Below are positions 26,570 through 35,544 of a DNA stretch of 64,000 nt, piece by piece. Positions within the stretch are counted from its first letter, which is position 1, and every line of letters begins with the position of its first letter. The DNA is taken from positions 62,001 through 126,000 of the forward strand of contig JAIESR010000028.1 of NCBI GenBank assembly GCA_019745775.1. Direction: 5' to 3'. Both the position numbers and the translations under genes were made by a program. This stretch comes from Xanthobacteraceae bacterium. Lineage in GTDB: Bacteria > Pseudomonadota > Alphaproteobacteria > Rhizobiales > Xanthobacteraceae. Under the pieces are notes generated by a model. It was not told the origin of the DNA, searched no databases, and saw nothing but the letters and a program-made list of their open reading frames with translations.

Positions 26570-27505
26570 ATGGCACAGATCGGATTCGTCGGGCTTGGCA
26601 ATATGGGCCTCCCGATGGCGCGCAACCTGATCAAGGCCGGCCACACCGTGACCGGTTACGACCTCAACAGCGCCGCCTCCGACCGGTTTGCAACCGACGG
26701 CGGCGTTGCCGCAACCGCGCTCGACATGGCCTGCATGGGCGCGGAGGTGATCATCACCATGCTGCCCGCCGGCAAGGATGTGCGCGACGTCTATCTCCAA
26801 CGGGGTGGCGTGCTGGCCTCCGCCCGCGATGGTGCGCTGCTCATCGACGCGTCGACCATCGATGTCGAAACCGCGCGTGCGGTGGCGGCCGCGGCGCAGG
26901 TGAACGAGCTCGCGATGGTGGATGCGCCGGTCTCCGGCGGCATGGCCGGCGCGGAGGCGGGGACGTTGACCTTCATGGTGGGCGGTAGCGACCGCGCCTT
27001 CGAGCGGGCGAAGCCGATCCTCGAAGCCATGGGCAAGACCATCGTGCATGCCGGCGGTCCCGGACATGGGCAGGCGGTGAAGATCTGCAACAACATGATC
27101 CTCGGCGTGTCGATGATCGCGGTCTCGGAAGCGTTCGTGCTTGCCGAGAAGCTCGGCATCGATCCGCAGAAGCTCTTCGACATCGCCTCGAAGGCGTCGG
27201 GCCAGTGCTGGGCGATGACGAGCTACTGCCCGGTGCCGGGGCCGGTGCCGACGTCGCCCGCCAACCGCGATTACCAGGCCGGCTTCACCGCCGCGATGAT
27301 GCTTAAGGATCTCAAACTGGCACAGGAGGCCGCCAAGGTGTCGGGCGCCAGGGCGCCGATGAGCGCGGCCGCGACCGCGCTCTACAATCTCTTCGTGGAG
27401 CAGGGCGGTGCCCGCACGGACTTCTCCGGCATCATACGGTTCCTGCGCGGAGGCGAGGCGGCCAGGAAAGAGACAACTGCTCCGCAAGAGCCGGCGAACA
27501 ATTAA
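26570..27505 (+). CDS. mmsB: 3-hydroxyisobutyrate dehydrogenase (beta-hydroxyacid dehydrogenase family)
   Basis: NAD-dependent oxidation of 3-hydroxyisobutyrate to methylmalonate semialdehyde is the likely reaction. The 311-residue protein has the Rossmann motif GLGNMGLPMARNL at the N-terminus, the substrate motif DAPVSGGMAGAEAGTL and the catalytic Lys in GQAVKICNNM. SYCPVPGPVPTSPANRDY before the C-terminal helices fits HIBADH rather than tartronate semialdehyde reductase. AGGAG lies upstream of the ATG. The 3-hydroxyisobutyryl-CoA hydrolase 1.5 kb upstream supplies its substrate. Confidence 0.87.
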   Translation: MAQIGFVGLGNMGLPMARNLIKAGHTVTGYDLNSAASDRFATDGGVAATALDMACMGAEVIITMLPAGKDVRDVYLQRGGVLASARDGALLIDASTIDVETARAVAAAAQVNELAMVDAPVSGGMAGAEAGTLTFMVGGSDRAFERAKPILEAMGKTIVHAGGPGHGQAVKICNNMILGVSMIAVSEAFVLAEKLGIDPQKLFDIASKASGQCWAMTSYCPVPGPVPTSPANRDYQAGFTAAMMLKDLKLAQEAAKVSGARAPMSAAATALYNLFVEQGGARTDFSGIIRFLRGGEAARKETTAPQEPANN

Positions 27506-27728
27506 AAAGCTTAACCGGTGTGGCGAGGCCAGTGTGAATCTCCGGTTACAGTATTCGCTGCAATTGTACCTTCAATTGACCATTCACCGTCGCAAATAAA
27601 CTTTATCTTTAGCCTGTTGTTTAAGTCGAATTTAGACCATGGGCCGTAGTGTGTCCGGCATAACGACGACGGGGAACAGGGCTCGTCGACAATATAACGA
27701 CTGCTAAAACACAGAGAGAGGCGTCGTC

Positions 27729-28244
27729 ATGATGAAGGCCGTTGCCAAGACGGTCGAGCCGGCTGATCGGGAAGCGCGGTTCGAGCACATCCGTCCGCTT
27801 TATCTCGAGGCCTTGACGCTGGTGGAGCGTTTGCACCGCCGGCTGCTCGACGTGATCAAGGACGAATTCGACCGCCGTAGCCGTGCCGACATCAATTCGG
27901 TTCAGGCGCTGCTTTTGTACAATATCGGCGACAAGGAGCTGACCGCTGGCGAGCTGCGCACGCGCGGCTACTACCTCGGCTCCAACGTGTCGTACAATTT
28001 GAAGAAGCTCGTCGAGATGGGCTTCCTCGATCATCAGCGCTCGCGGATCGACCGCCGGTCGGTGCGGATCAAGCTGACCGACAAGGGCCGCGAGGTCCGT
28101 GACATCGTCGACGCGCTCTATCAGAAGCACGTCCGCACCGTCGAACAGGTCGGTGGCATCGCCTCCGACGAGTTTGCGACGCTCAACAAATCGCTGCATC
28201 GCCTGGAGCGGTTCTGGACCGACCAGATCCTCTACCGGCTCTAA
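27729..28244 (+). CDS. ldtR: MarR-family regulator, LdtR type
   Basis: A 171-residue winged-helix regulator. INSVQALLLYNIGDKELTAGELRTR and YYLGSNVSYNLKKLVEMGFL form the DNA-binding helices and DRRSVRIKLTDKG the wing. These segments closely match LdtR of Liberibacter and rhizobia (recalled), a regulator of an L,D-transpeptidase gene and of stress tolerance. AGAGAGG precedes the ATG. The 223-base upstream gap is AT-rich for this window (for example 27590-27640) and probably holds its promoter. A textbook terminator follows. Confidence 0.83.
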   Translation: MMKAVAKTVEPADREARFEHIRPLYLEALTLVERLHRRLLDVIKDEFDRRSRADINSVQALLLYNIGDKELTAGELRTRGYYLGSNVSYNLKKLVEMGFLDHQRSRIDRRSVRIKLTDKGREVRDIVDALYQKHVRTVEQVGGIASDEFATLNKSLHRLERFWTDQILYRL

Positions 28245-28270
28245 GTTCACCGCACTTACTGGCGGTCCTC

Positions 28271-28298
28271 GCCCCGGTCGAAAGGCCGGGGCTTTTTT
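28271..28298 (+). terminator. Rho-independent terminator of ldtR
   Basis: GCCCCGG (28271-28277), loop of eight, CCGGGGC (28286-28292), then six T (28293-28298). It lies 27 bases past the ldtR stop and is the clearest intrinsic terminator in the window. Confidence 0.93.
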
Positions 28299-28352
28299 CC
28301 GTTTCGCGCTATACTGCTTTCCCGGGAACGGACCGGGGAGGATGGTCGGCCG

Positions 28353-29321
28353 ATGGTGCGTATTGCCGCAGTGTTGTTCGCGATGCTGCTGACGGCCGTG
28401 GCCGGCAGCGCGCAGGCGCAGACCGACTACCCGTCGCGGCCGGTAAAGCTCGTGGTGCCGTTTGCGGCCGGTGGCCCGACCGATGTGGTGGCGCGCATTC
28501 TCGCCGACATGCTGTCGGCGCGCTGGGGCGGCCAGTCGATCGTGATCGAGAACCGGCCGGGTGCCGGCACCATCGTCGCCACCGCGGCGGTCGCCAATGC
28601 GCCGAAGGACGGCTACACCTTTCTCGTTGCCACCAACTCGCTGCTGATCAATCCGGCCATCGGCCAGAAGCTGCCCTACGATACGCTCAGGGATTTTGCC
28701 GCGGTCACGATGATCGCGACGCAGCCGGTCGCGCTGGTGGCCAACAAGGAGCTTCCCGCGAACAGCGTTCCGGAATTGGTCGCGCTCGCGAAAAGAAGCG
28801 CCGAGCCGCTCAACTACACCTCGCCGGGGCCGCGCGGCGTCGGTCACCTTGCCGGCGAGATGCTGCAGCAGCGTGCCGGCATCAAGATGCAGCACATCAA
28901 TTACAACGGCAGCGCGCCGGCGCTGGTCGACCTGATCGCCGGGCGCGTGCCGGTGATGTTCGACATCTGGCATTCGGCGAAGCGCTACGTCGATACCGGA
29001 CAGATCAAGATCATCGCCGGCGCGAGCGCCGAACGCCTCAGCGATACGCCGGATACGCCGACGATCGCGGAAAGCTATCCCGGATTTGCCGTGATGGCGA
29101 TGAACGCACTCTATGGCCCATCGGGCATTCCGGCGCCGGTGCTCACGAAAGTTTCAACCGAGGTCCGCGCCATCGTGGAATCTTCCGAGTTCAGGGAGAA
29201 GACAAAGCACCTCGGCATCCATACATGGGGGACGACGCCGCAGGAGCTCGACGCCTGGACTCGTAAGGAAATTGCGAACTGGGCGGAGGTCGCCAAGGCG
29301 GCCAACATCAAGGTAGACTAG
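28353..29321 (+). CDS. Bug-family (TctC-type) periplasmic substrate-binding protein
   Basis: A 322-residue exported receptor of the tripartite tricarboxylate transporter family. The signal peptide ends near AQAQ, and the mature start YPSRPVKLVVPFAAGGPTD is the Bug hallmark, followed by IENRPGAGTIVAT and PKDGYTFLVA. Bug proteins bind carboxylated compounds, holding the carboxylate with main-chain and water contacts. No TctA or TctB membrane subunit lies nearby, so it is an orphan receptor. GGGGAGG lies upstream. The CmcJ-like gene follows after 38 bases. Confidence 0.88.
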   Translation: MVRIAAVLFAMLLTAVAGSAQAQTDYPSRPVKLVVPFAAGGPTDVVARILADMLSARWGGQSIVIENRPGAGTIVATAAVANAPKDGYTFLVATNSLLINPAIGQKLPYDTLRDFAAVTMIATQPVALVANKELPANSVPELVALAKRSAEPLNYTSPGPRGVGHLAGEMLQQRAGIKMQHINYNGSAPALVDLIAGRVPVMFDIWHSAKRYVDTGQIKIIAGASAERLSDTPDTPTIAESYPGFAVMAMNALYGPSGIPAPVLTKVSTEVRAIVESSEFREKTKHLGIHTWGTTPQELDAWTRKEIANWAEVAKAANIKVD

Positions 29322-29359
29322 CTTTCTCATAGCCAGCCTTTGAGAAGAAGGAGATTGTC

Positions 29360-30193
29360 ATGAGCGCTCTCGCCGAAGTCGAAACCGTCCCCGACGTCAT
29401 CGATGCGACCGTCAACTACGTGCAGAACAACGGCGAGCGGCTGTTCACCTATACCGGCGCGCCGGGTGCGAACGACAAGCGCTCGGGCGGAACCTACGAT
29501 CCACGTACGGTGAAAATGCATAACGGCCGTCTGGAAACGGATCGCTTCGTGCTCGATCGCGACGGCTTCCGCTTCGTGCCACACCCGACCAAGGTGCGCG
29601 ATTTCTACGACGAGGATGAAATCCGCCGCGTCTATTACCCGGAGATGATCGAACTGATCAAAGCCCAGAGCGGCGCCAAGCGGGTCGTGGTGTTCGACCA
29701 TACGCTGCGCACCGCCGACGACGAGATGCGCGAGGCCAAGAAGATCCGCGAGGTCGTGCGCCGCGCGCACAACGACTACACCGAATGGTCCGGCCCGCAG
29801 CGGGTGCGCGACATCCTCCCCAACGAAGCCGAAGACCTGCTGACGCGGCGTTTCGCGATCGTGCAGGTGTGGCGGCCGATCCGCTATCCGGTCGAGACCT
29901 TCCCGCTGGCGATCTGCGATGCGCGCAGCGTCGCGTTCGACGACTTCATCATCTCCGAACGCATCTACCAGGACCGCAAGGGCCAGACCTACGCCTGCGC
30001 CTACAATCCCAACCACCACTGGTACTGGTTCCCGCGCATGCGGCGCGAGGAAGCGCTGGTGTTCAAGGTCTATGACTCGCAGAAGCAGGGCGTTGCGCGC
30101 TGGACCGCCCACACCGCGTTTGAGGATCCGACCTCGCCGGCGAATGCACGGCCGCGCGAGAGCATCGAGATCAGGACGTTGGCTTTTTTCTGA
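29360..30193 (+). CDS. CmcJ/NvfI-family oxidoreductase-like protein
   Basis: A 277-residue protein without signal peptide. Segments VVVFDHTLR, RRAHNDYTEWSGPQRVRD, AIVQVWRPIRYPVETFPLAICD and the C-terminal ESIEIRTLAFF are characteristic of the CmcJ/NvfI family (recalled), a group related to Fe/2-oxoglutarate dioxygenases found in cephamycin and fungal meroterpenoid pathways and widely in bacteria. The His-Asn-Asp run may be part of the metal site. AAGGAG precedes the ATG. It overlaps the convergent HupE-like gene by 23 bases. Confidence 0.8.
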   Translation: MSALAEVETVPDVIDATVNYVQNNGERLFTYTGAPGANDKRSGGTYDPRTVKMHNGRLETDRFVLDRDGFRFVPHPTKVRDFYDEDEIRRVYYPEMIELIKAQSGAKRVVVFDHTLRTADDEMREAKKIREVVRRAHNDYTEWSGPQRVRDILPNEAEDLLTRRFAIVQVWRPIRYPVETFPLAICDARSVAFDDFIISERIYQDRKGQTYACAYNPNHHWYWFPRMRREEALVFKVYDSQKQGVARWTAHTAFEDPTSPANARPRESIEIRTLAFF

Positions 30194-31556
30194 GCGCGTC
30201 CGGCGCAATCCAGCGCTTGAGCCAGCTGTTCGCGGCCCACACCAGGGCCGCGAGTATCAGCGCAGCCATGAGCCCGCGCATCGCGCTTGCCATGAACGCG
30301 GCATCGAGCCTGGGAAACGGGAATTTCGCGAGCTGACCGCCGCGTTCGAGCATCCAATGCCAGGCGGTGTGTGTCACCAGCGCCGAGATGATGATGATGC
30401 CGATGCGCTCCGGGACCACGAACCGGAATAGCAGCGAAAGAGCCGGGATCAGCACGAGCAGCACGGCGATCTGGCCGATCTCGACGCCGAGATTGAAGGC
30501 GAACAGCGACAGCACGAGGTGCTCGCCTGAGAATTGTAGGGATTCGCGCAAGGCGAATGAAAATCCGAAACCGTGCACGACCCCGAACGCGAAGGCGAGG
30601 ATCCAGCGATATTCCACGCCGCTGTCGCCGAGGGTGCCTTTCGCGGCCTGAACGATATTCTCCAGCGCCATGTAGACGATGGTGACGGCGATCAACGTCT
30701 CGACCAGCGGCGGAAACCAAAGCGCGTCCGGCACGAAGCCGAGCGCGGCCGCGATCAGCGAGATCGAGTGGCCGACAGTGAACGCAGTGACGATGATGAC
30801 GAGCGGCCGCAAGCGCCGGAACGGAAGCACGAGGCACAACAGAAACAGCAGGTGATCGATGCCTTCGAGGATATGCCAGAAGCCGGATACCACGAAGCTC
30901 ATTGCCGCCTGGTACCAGCGCGGATCGAATACGATCACGCCGGGATCGCCGTGAAACTCGAACGCGCGCGTGGCGCCATCGGGCGTCAGGAAGCGAAGCG
31001 TGGTGGTGACTTTCTGGGCGAACCTGTCGACGCGAAGCTGAATGGCGAATTCCGAACGGTCGGACTGGATCGGATATTCAAACAGCACGTCGATGAACTG
31101 CTGGTTCCAGTAGAGGTCCATGGTGCCCGGCAGTGGCGGGCCCTGCACATTCACCAGCGCGCTTTCATAGCTGCCGAAAGATTTGTCGGACGGAAGCGAC
31201 ACGCGGAAACTCGCGACGCGCGGCGTCAGCGGTGCGTCGCTTTCAAAGACCGTGATGTTGTCGGTGAGATAAAGTTTTATCGCGCCGCGTAATGCCTCAT
31301 CAGCGCGCGCAAGATCGAGATAGCCCGGGCCGCGGGTGGGATATTCGACCTCGACCATTGCCGCGAGCGGCACGCGCATCAACAGATAAGCTCTTTGACC
31401 GTCGGGCTTGAAGAACGCGTTGATCTTCACGTCGTTAGGGATTTCATGCGCCGCTGCGCCGAACGCAATCGCGCATGCGAGCAATGCGACGAGCGCGGTG
31501 ACGACACGCCGGAGCCCTTCAAATCGATGAAAACGCACGCGTTTGGTCTCCCCCAT
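30171..31556 (-). CDS. HupE/UreJ-like membrane protein with exported N-terminal domain
   Basis: A 461-residue protein. An N-terminal signal (ALVALLACAIAFGAAAH) leads into about 175 residues of beta-rich periplasmic domain. Seven or so membrane segments follow, with the family markers FWHILEGIDHLLFLLCL, TAFTVGHSISL and AFAFGVVHGFGFSFAL. His residues within the membrane (GIDHLLF, VGHS, VHGFG) recall Ni/Co permeases of the HupE/UreJ group, but no urease or hydrogenase gene is near, so the substrate is unknown. Its 3' end overlaps the convergent gene. Confidence 0.8.
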   Translation of the reverse strand: MGETKRVRFHRFEGLRRVVTALVALLACAIAFGAAAHEIPNDVKINAFFKPDGQRAYLLMRVPLAAMVEVEYPTRGPGYLDLARADEALRGAIKLYLTDNITVFESDAPLTPRVASFRVSLPSDKSFGSYESALVNVQGPPLPGTMDLYWNQQFIDVLFEYPIQSDRSEFAIQLRVDRFAQKVTTTLRFLTPDGATRAFEFHGDPGVIVFDPRWYQAAMSFVVSGFWHILEGIDHLLFLLCLVLPFRRLRPLVIIVTAFTVGHSISLIAAALGFVPDALWFPPLVETLIAVTIVYMALENIVQAAKGTLGDSGVEYRWILAFAFGVVHGFGFSFALRESLQFSGEHLVLSLFAFNLGVEIGQIAVLLVLIPALSLLFRFVVPERIGIIIISALVTHTAWHWMLERGGQLAKFPFPRLDAAFMASAMRGLMAALILAALVWAANSWLKRWIAPDALRKKPTS

Positions 31557-31664
31557 TCACTACGTTAGGAGAACTTCAAGCCGCCTTACAAGCCCCGCCG
31601 ATTCACCTATAATGAGTGCAGGCATCGACAAGCATGCCACGACAGAATGCTCGGGAGGGCTCCC

Positions 31665-32855
31665 ATGAAAAATCTCGCGGTCACGCGTAAGCTCGTTCCT
31701 GCGATGGCGCTGGCGGCCAGCATCGGCGCGCTCGGCGTCGGTCAGTCGCTGCTGCAACGGCAGGCGGAAGCGCAATCGGGCGTGACTGCCCCGATGTTCG
31801 AGGTCGACCCGCTCTGGCCGAAACCGCTGCCCAACAATTGGCTGCTTGGCTGGACCATCGGTCTGTGGATCGATGAGCAGGACCATATCTGGGTGATTCA
31901 TCGCGGCGCCGGCGGACTGCATAACAACGAGCGCGGCGCCGAGCTCAATCCGCCGATCGCCGAATGCTGTCGCACTGCGCCACCGGTACTCGTTTATGAG
32001 CCCGGCGGCGGGCTCGTGCGTTCGTGGGGCGGCCCCGGCGAGGGCTATGAGTGGCCGCAGTCCAACCACGGCGTTCATGTCGACTACAAGGGCAATGTCT
32101 GGATCGGCGGCAACGGCGCCAAGGATGCCCATGTCCTGAAGTTCACCAAGGACGGCAAGTTTCTGATGCAGGTCGGCCGCTTCGGTGCGAGCGGCGGCAG
32201 CAACGATTCGGAGAACTTCGGCCGCGTGGCGAAAATCTGGGTCGATCCAAAGACGGACGAGGCCTACATCGCCGACGGCTACGGCAACAAGCGCATCGCG
32301 GTGATCGATGCCAATACCGGTAAGATGAAGCGGTTCTGGGGCGCCTACGGCAACAAGCCTGACGACGCCAATCTCGGCCCGTACGATCCGAAGCTGCCGC
32401 CGGCACAGCAGTTCCGCAATCCGGTCCACTGCGTGGAACGCTCGAACGACGGGTTCGTCTATGTCTGCGATCGCGCCAACAATCGGATCCAGGTCTTCAC
32501 GGCCGAGGGCAAGTTCGTGAAGGAGGGAATTTATGCGAAGAACACACTCGGATCGGGTTCGGCTTGGGACATCGCCTTCACGCGCGACCCTGAGCAGCGT
32601 TTCATCCTGATGGCGGACGGGCAGAATTCGCGTGTCCGGATCATCGTGCGCGAGACGCTCGAGGAGATCACCGCCTTCGGCGCTGGCGGCCGCCAGCCGG
32701 GCCAGTTCTACGGCGTGCACGGTGTGGCCACTGACTCCAAGGGCAACCTCTACACGACCGAAACCTACGAGGGTAAGCGCGTCCAGAAGTTCGTCTATAA
32801 AGGCATCGGCACGGTTCCGCGGGGCTATCAGGGCGTGCTCTGGCCGAGGACCTGA
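31665..32855 (+). CDS. Exported NHL-repeat beta-propeller protein
   Basis: A 396-residue protein with a signal peptide (about 30 residues ending QAEAQ). The rest shows repeated NHL-type blades: GVHVDYKGNVWIGG, KIWVDPKTDEAYIADGYGNKRI, NDGFVYVCDRANNRIQVF and GVATDSKGNLYTTETYEGKRV. Such six-bladed propellers include peptidyl-hydroxyglycine lyases and lactonases, but many only bind. GGGAGGG lies upstream of the ATG at 31665. It is followed closely by two amidohydrolase genes, so it may process or bind their substrate in the periplasm. Confidence 0.82.
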   Translation: MKNLAVTRKLVPAMALAASIGALGVGQSLLQRQAEAQSGVTAPMFEVDPLWPKPLPNNWLLGWTIGLWIDEQDHIWVIHRGAGGLHNNERGAELNPPIAECCRTAPPVLVYEPGGGLVRSWGGPGEGYEWPQSNHGVHVDYKGNVWIGGNGAKDAHVLKFTKDGKFLMQVGRFGASGGSNDSENFGRVAKIWVDPKTDEAYIADGYGNKRIAVIDANTGKMKRFWGAYGNKPDDANLGPYDPKLPPAQQFRNPVHCVERSNDGFVYVCDRANNRIQVFTAEGKFVKEGIYAKNTLGSGSAWDIAFTRDPEQRFILMADGQNSRVRIIVRETLEEITAFGAGGRQPGQFYGVHGVATDSKGNLYTTETYEGKRVQKFVYKGIGTVPRGYQGVLWPRT

Positions 32856-32901
32856 CCTGAGCGCCAGCGCGCACGAACGGATTTTCCGTGGACATTGCGG
32901 C

Positions 32902-33975
32902 ATGACTGCCACGAAGACTGCCATCGACTGCGACGTCCACCCGACGGTGCCGAGCCTCAAGGCGCTGCTGCCGCATTTCGACGAGTATTGGCGCAACTCG
33001 ATCGCCGAACGCGGCATCCCGGGATTCGAGAGCAACACCTATCCCCCACGCGCGCCGATCTCGGTGCGGCAGGATTGGAAAGGAAAGAACGGCGGCGGCA
33101 ATGCCGCCACCGATGTCACGATGCTGTCGGCGCAGGTGCTCGACCGGCTCGGGGCCGGCCAGGCGATCCTCAATTGCCTCTACGGCGCGCATCTGCCTTA
33201 CAGCGAGGACATGGGCGTTGCGGTTGCGAAGGCGGTCAACAATTACATCCAGAAGGAATGGCTCGATCGCGATCCGCGGTTGCGCGCGTCGATCGTGGTG
33301 CCGACGCAGAACATCGAATATGCAGTCGACGAGGTTGAGCGCATGGCGGCGGACAAGCGCTTCGTGCAGATCCAGCTCGTCACCATGCAGGAGACGCCGC
33401 TCGGGCGCCGGCACTGGTGGCCGCTGTTCGCCGCGGCGGTGAAGCATGACCTGCCGATCGGCATCCATCCGGGCTCGACCTACCGGCAGTCGATGACCTC
33501 GCTCGGCTGGCCGAGCTACTACGTCGAGGACTATGTGTCCTATGCGCAGGCATTCCAGTCGCAGCTCGGCAGCTTGATCTGCGAAGGCGCCTTCGCCAAG
33601 TTCCCCAAGCTCAAGGTGGTGCTGATGGAATCGGGCGTCACCTGGCTGCCTGGGTTCCTGTGGCGGCTCTCGAAGTTCTGGCGCGGGGTGCGTTCGGAGG
33701 TGCCCTGGGTCGACCGGCCGCCGGGCGAAATCGTGCGCGAACACGTGCGGCTGACCATCCAGCCGTTCGACGCCCCGGACGACCCTGCCATCACGGAACA
33801 GATGGCCGACCACCTCGGTTCCGATGATATACTGCTCTACGCATCGGATTTCCCGCACTGGCAGTTCGACGGCGACGACGCCCTGCCGCGGGGCTTGCCG
33901 GAATCGCTCAAGAGGAAGATTCTGGTCGACAATCCGCTTGCGACTTATCCGCGTCTCAGGGAGGACGCCCGATGA
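32902..33975 (+). CDS. Amidohydrolase-family protein (first of tandem pair)
   Basis: A 357-residue amidohydrolase-2 protein. I start at the ATG at 32902 (MTATKTAIDCDVHP), because earlier codons of the open frame overlap the propeller gene in another frame. The N-terminal metal motif is DxDxHP instead of HxH. A His in IGIHPGSTY and the Asp in YASDFPHWQFD complete the expected site. Proteins with this DxDxH start include many uncharacterised decarboxylase-like enzymes. Its stop overlaps the start of a second member (ATGA), which implies coupled products. Confidence 0.83.
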   Translation: MTATKTAIDCDVHPTVPSLKALLPHFDEYWRNSIAERGIPGFESNTYPPRAPISVRQDWKGKNGGGNAATDVTMLSAQVLDRLGAGQAILNCLYGAHLPYSEDMGVAVAKAVNNYIQKEWLDRDPRLRASIVVPTQNIEYAVDEVERMAADKRFVQIQLVTMQETPLGRRHWWPLFAAAVKHDLPIGIHPGSTYRQSMTSLGWPSYYVEDYVSYAQAFQSQLGSLICEGAFAKFPKLKVVLMESGVTWLPGFLWRLSKFWRGVRSEVPWVDRPPGEIVREHVRLTIQPFDAPDDPAITEQMADHLGSDDILLYASDFPHWQFDGDDALPRGLPESLKRKILVDNPLATYPRLREDAR

Positions 33976-35072
33976 ATATCGAAGTGCGGCAGGCCGACGT
34001 TCACTCGAATAGCAAACTCAAGATCGTCGACGTCGACATCCATCCCAAGAGCTCGGTCGAGGACCTCAAGCCCTATCTCAGCCAGCGCTGGTGGGATCAT
34101 CTGGTGACCTACGGCGCGCGCCAGCGGCAGGGCTACTCCAAGGGCTTTCCCTATCCGAAGATGCAGCCGATGGCGTCGCGCCGCGATAGCTGGCCGCCGG
34201 ATGGCGGGCTGCCGGCAAGCAATCTCGCCTTCATGAAGCAGCAGTTCCTCGATGCCTACCCGATCGAGTACGCGATCATGAATCCGCTGTCGCCAACCGG
34301 GCAGGGCGACCAGAATTCCGACTTCTCCGCCGCGATGGCCTATGCGGCGAACGAGTTCCAGCTCGAGGGCTGGCATAACCAGGACAGCAGGCTGCTCGCT
34401 TCCGTGGTGGTGCCGTTCGAGGACGCCGAGGCGACCAAGGTCGAGGTCAAGCGCCGCGCCGGTGACAAACGCTTCGCGCATGTGCTGCTCAAGACCCGTA
34501 CCAACGATCTCCTCGGCAAGAAGCAATACTGGCCGGTCTACGAAGCGGCGATCGAAGCCGGGCTTCCGATCGGCATCCACGTGTTCGGCACCAGCGGGCG
34601 GCCCGCGAGCAGCACCGGCTGGCCGTCGTTCTACATCGAGGACATGACCGAGCACGCGTCCTGCTGCCAGGCGCAGGTCGCGAGCCTGGTGCTCGAAGGC
34701 GTGTTCGATCGCTATCCGGAGCTGAAAATCGTAATGATCGAGGCCGGCTTCGGCTGGATGCCCTCGCTCGGCTGGCGCATGGACAAGAACTGGAAGAAGC
34801 TCAAGGACGAAGTCCCGCACCTGAAGAAGGCGCCGTCGGAATATATGCGCGAGCATATCTGGGTCTCGACCCAGCCGATGGAGGAGACCGAGACACCCGA
34901 GCATCTGCTCGACACCATGAAGTGGATCGGCTTCGACAAGATCATGTTCTCGTCGGACTACCCGCACTGGGATTTCGACGATCCGTTCCTCGCTTTGCCG
35001 CCGTCGCTCGATGAAGCTACGCGCAACAAGATTTTCTGCGAGAACGCGCGCTCGCTGTATCGCCTCTCATAG
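33972..35072 (+). CDS. Amidohydrolase-family protein (second of tandem pair)
   Basis: A 366-residue paralogue-like partner of the preceding protein, translationally coupled by a four-base overlap. IVDVDIHPKSSVED is the DxDxH start, IGIHVFGTSGRP the middle His and FSSDYPHWDFDDP the C-terminal Asp. Both share the region around TGWPSFYIEDMTEHA / LGWPSYYVEDYVSYA, so they probably arose by duplication and may form a heteromer or act in sequence. Substrate unknown; the downstream Rieske and dioxygenase genes point to catabolism of an organic acid or aromatic compound. Confidence 0.83.
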   Translation: MNIEVRQADVHSNSKLKIVDVDIHPKSSVEDLKPYLSQRWWDHLVTYGARQRQGYSKGFPYPKMQPMASRRDSWPPDGGLPASNLAFMKQQFLDAYPIEYAIMNPLSPTGQGDQNSDFSAAMAYAANEFQLEGWHNQDSRLLASVVVPFEDAEATKVEVKRRAGDKRFAHVLLKTRTNDLLGKKQYWPVYEAAIEAGLPIGIHVFGTSGRPASSTGWPSFYIEDMTEHASCCQAQVASLVLEGVFDRYPELKIVMIEAGFGWMPSLGWRMDKNWKKLKDEVPHLKKAPSEYMREHIWVSTQPMEETETPEHLLDTMKWIGFDKIMFSSDYPHWDFDDPFLALPPSLDEATRNKIFCENARSLYRLS

Positions 35073-35078
35073 TCGCTT

Positions 35079-35127
35079 GCGCATGATCATGTCCGAAAAC
35101 CGGTTCCCACTTTTCGGGATCATGCGC
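35079..35127. repeat. Palindromic intergenic repeat abutting the Rieske gene
   Basis: Ends are perfect inverted copies: GCGCATGATC (35079-35088) and GATCATGCGC (35118-35127). Inside, CCGAAAA (35093-35099) pairs with TTTTCGG (35111-35117). I recall this sequence type (…CCGAAAACCGGTTCCC…) as a frequent intergenic repeat in Bradyrhizobiaceae. It ends two bases before the ATG of the next gene. Confidence 0.85.
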
Positions 35128-35129
35128 TG

Positions 35130-35543
35130 ATGGCCAGCCACGTCGTCGCCGCCGTCGATGAGATTCCGCCCGGCCGGCGCAAGCTGGTCGAGGTCGCCGG
35201 CCGCAATATTGTGGTGTTCAATCTCGGTGGCGATTTCTTCGCCCTCAACAACCGTTGTCCGCATCGCGGCGGCAGCCTCGCGCACGGCATCACCACCGCG
35301 CTGGTCGAGTCGACCGTGCCGGGTGAATACCGCTGCTCGCGCGCCGGTGAGATGGTGAAATGCCCATGGCACGGCTGGGAATTCGACATCCGCACCGGCA
35401 AGTCGTGGTGCGATCCGTCACGTCTGCGCGTGCGGCAATACACGGTAACCGTCAAGGAGGGGCGGGAACTGGTCGAGGGTCCTTACAAGGCGGAATCGTT
35501 CCCGGTGCGGGTCGAGAACAACTACGTCGTCGTCGAGGCCTGA
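35130..35543 (+). CDS. Rieske [2Fe-2S] ferredoxin-type protein
   Basis: A 137-residue cytosolic electron carrier. The cluster ligands are in CPHRGGSLAHG and, after a longer than usual insertion (PGEYRCSRAGEMVK), in CPWHGWEFDIRTG, giving Cys-His and Cys-His pairs. Proteins of this size act as ferredoxins for Rieske oxygenases or as small regulatory domains. No oxygenase alpha subunit is next to it; the nearest oxidative enzyme is a TauD-type dioxygenase. The start codon lies two bases after a palindromic repeat, so no normal ribosome binding site exists. Confidence 0.85.
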   Translation: MASHVVAAVDEIPPGRRKLVEVAGRNIVVFNLGGDFFALNNRCPHRGGSLAHGITTALVESTVPGEYRCSRAGEMVKCPWHGWEFDIRTGKSWCDPSRLRVRQYTVTVKEGRELVEGPYKAESFPVRVENNYVVVEA

Positions 35544-35544
35544 C

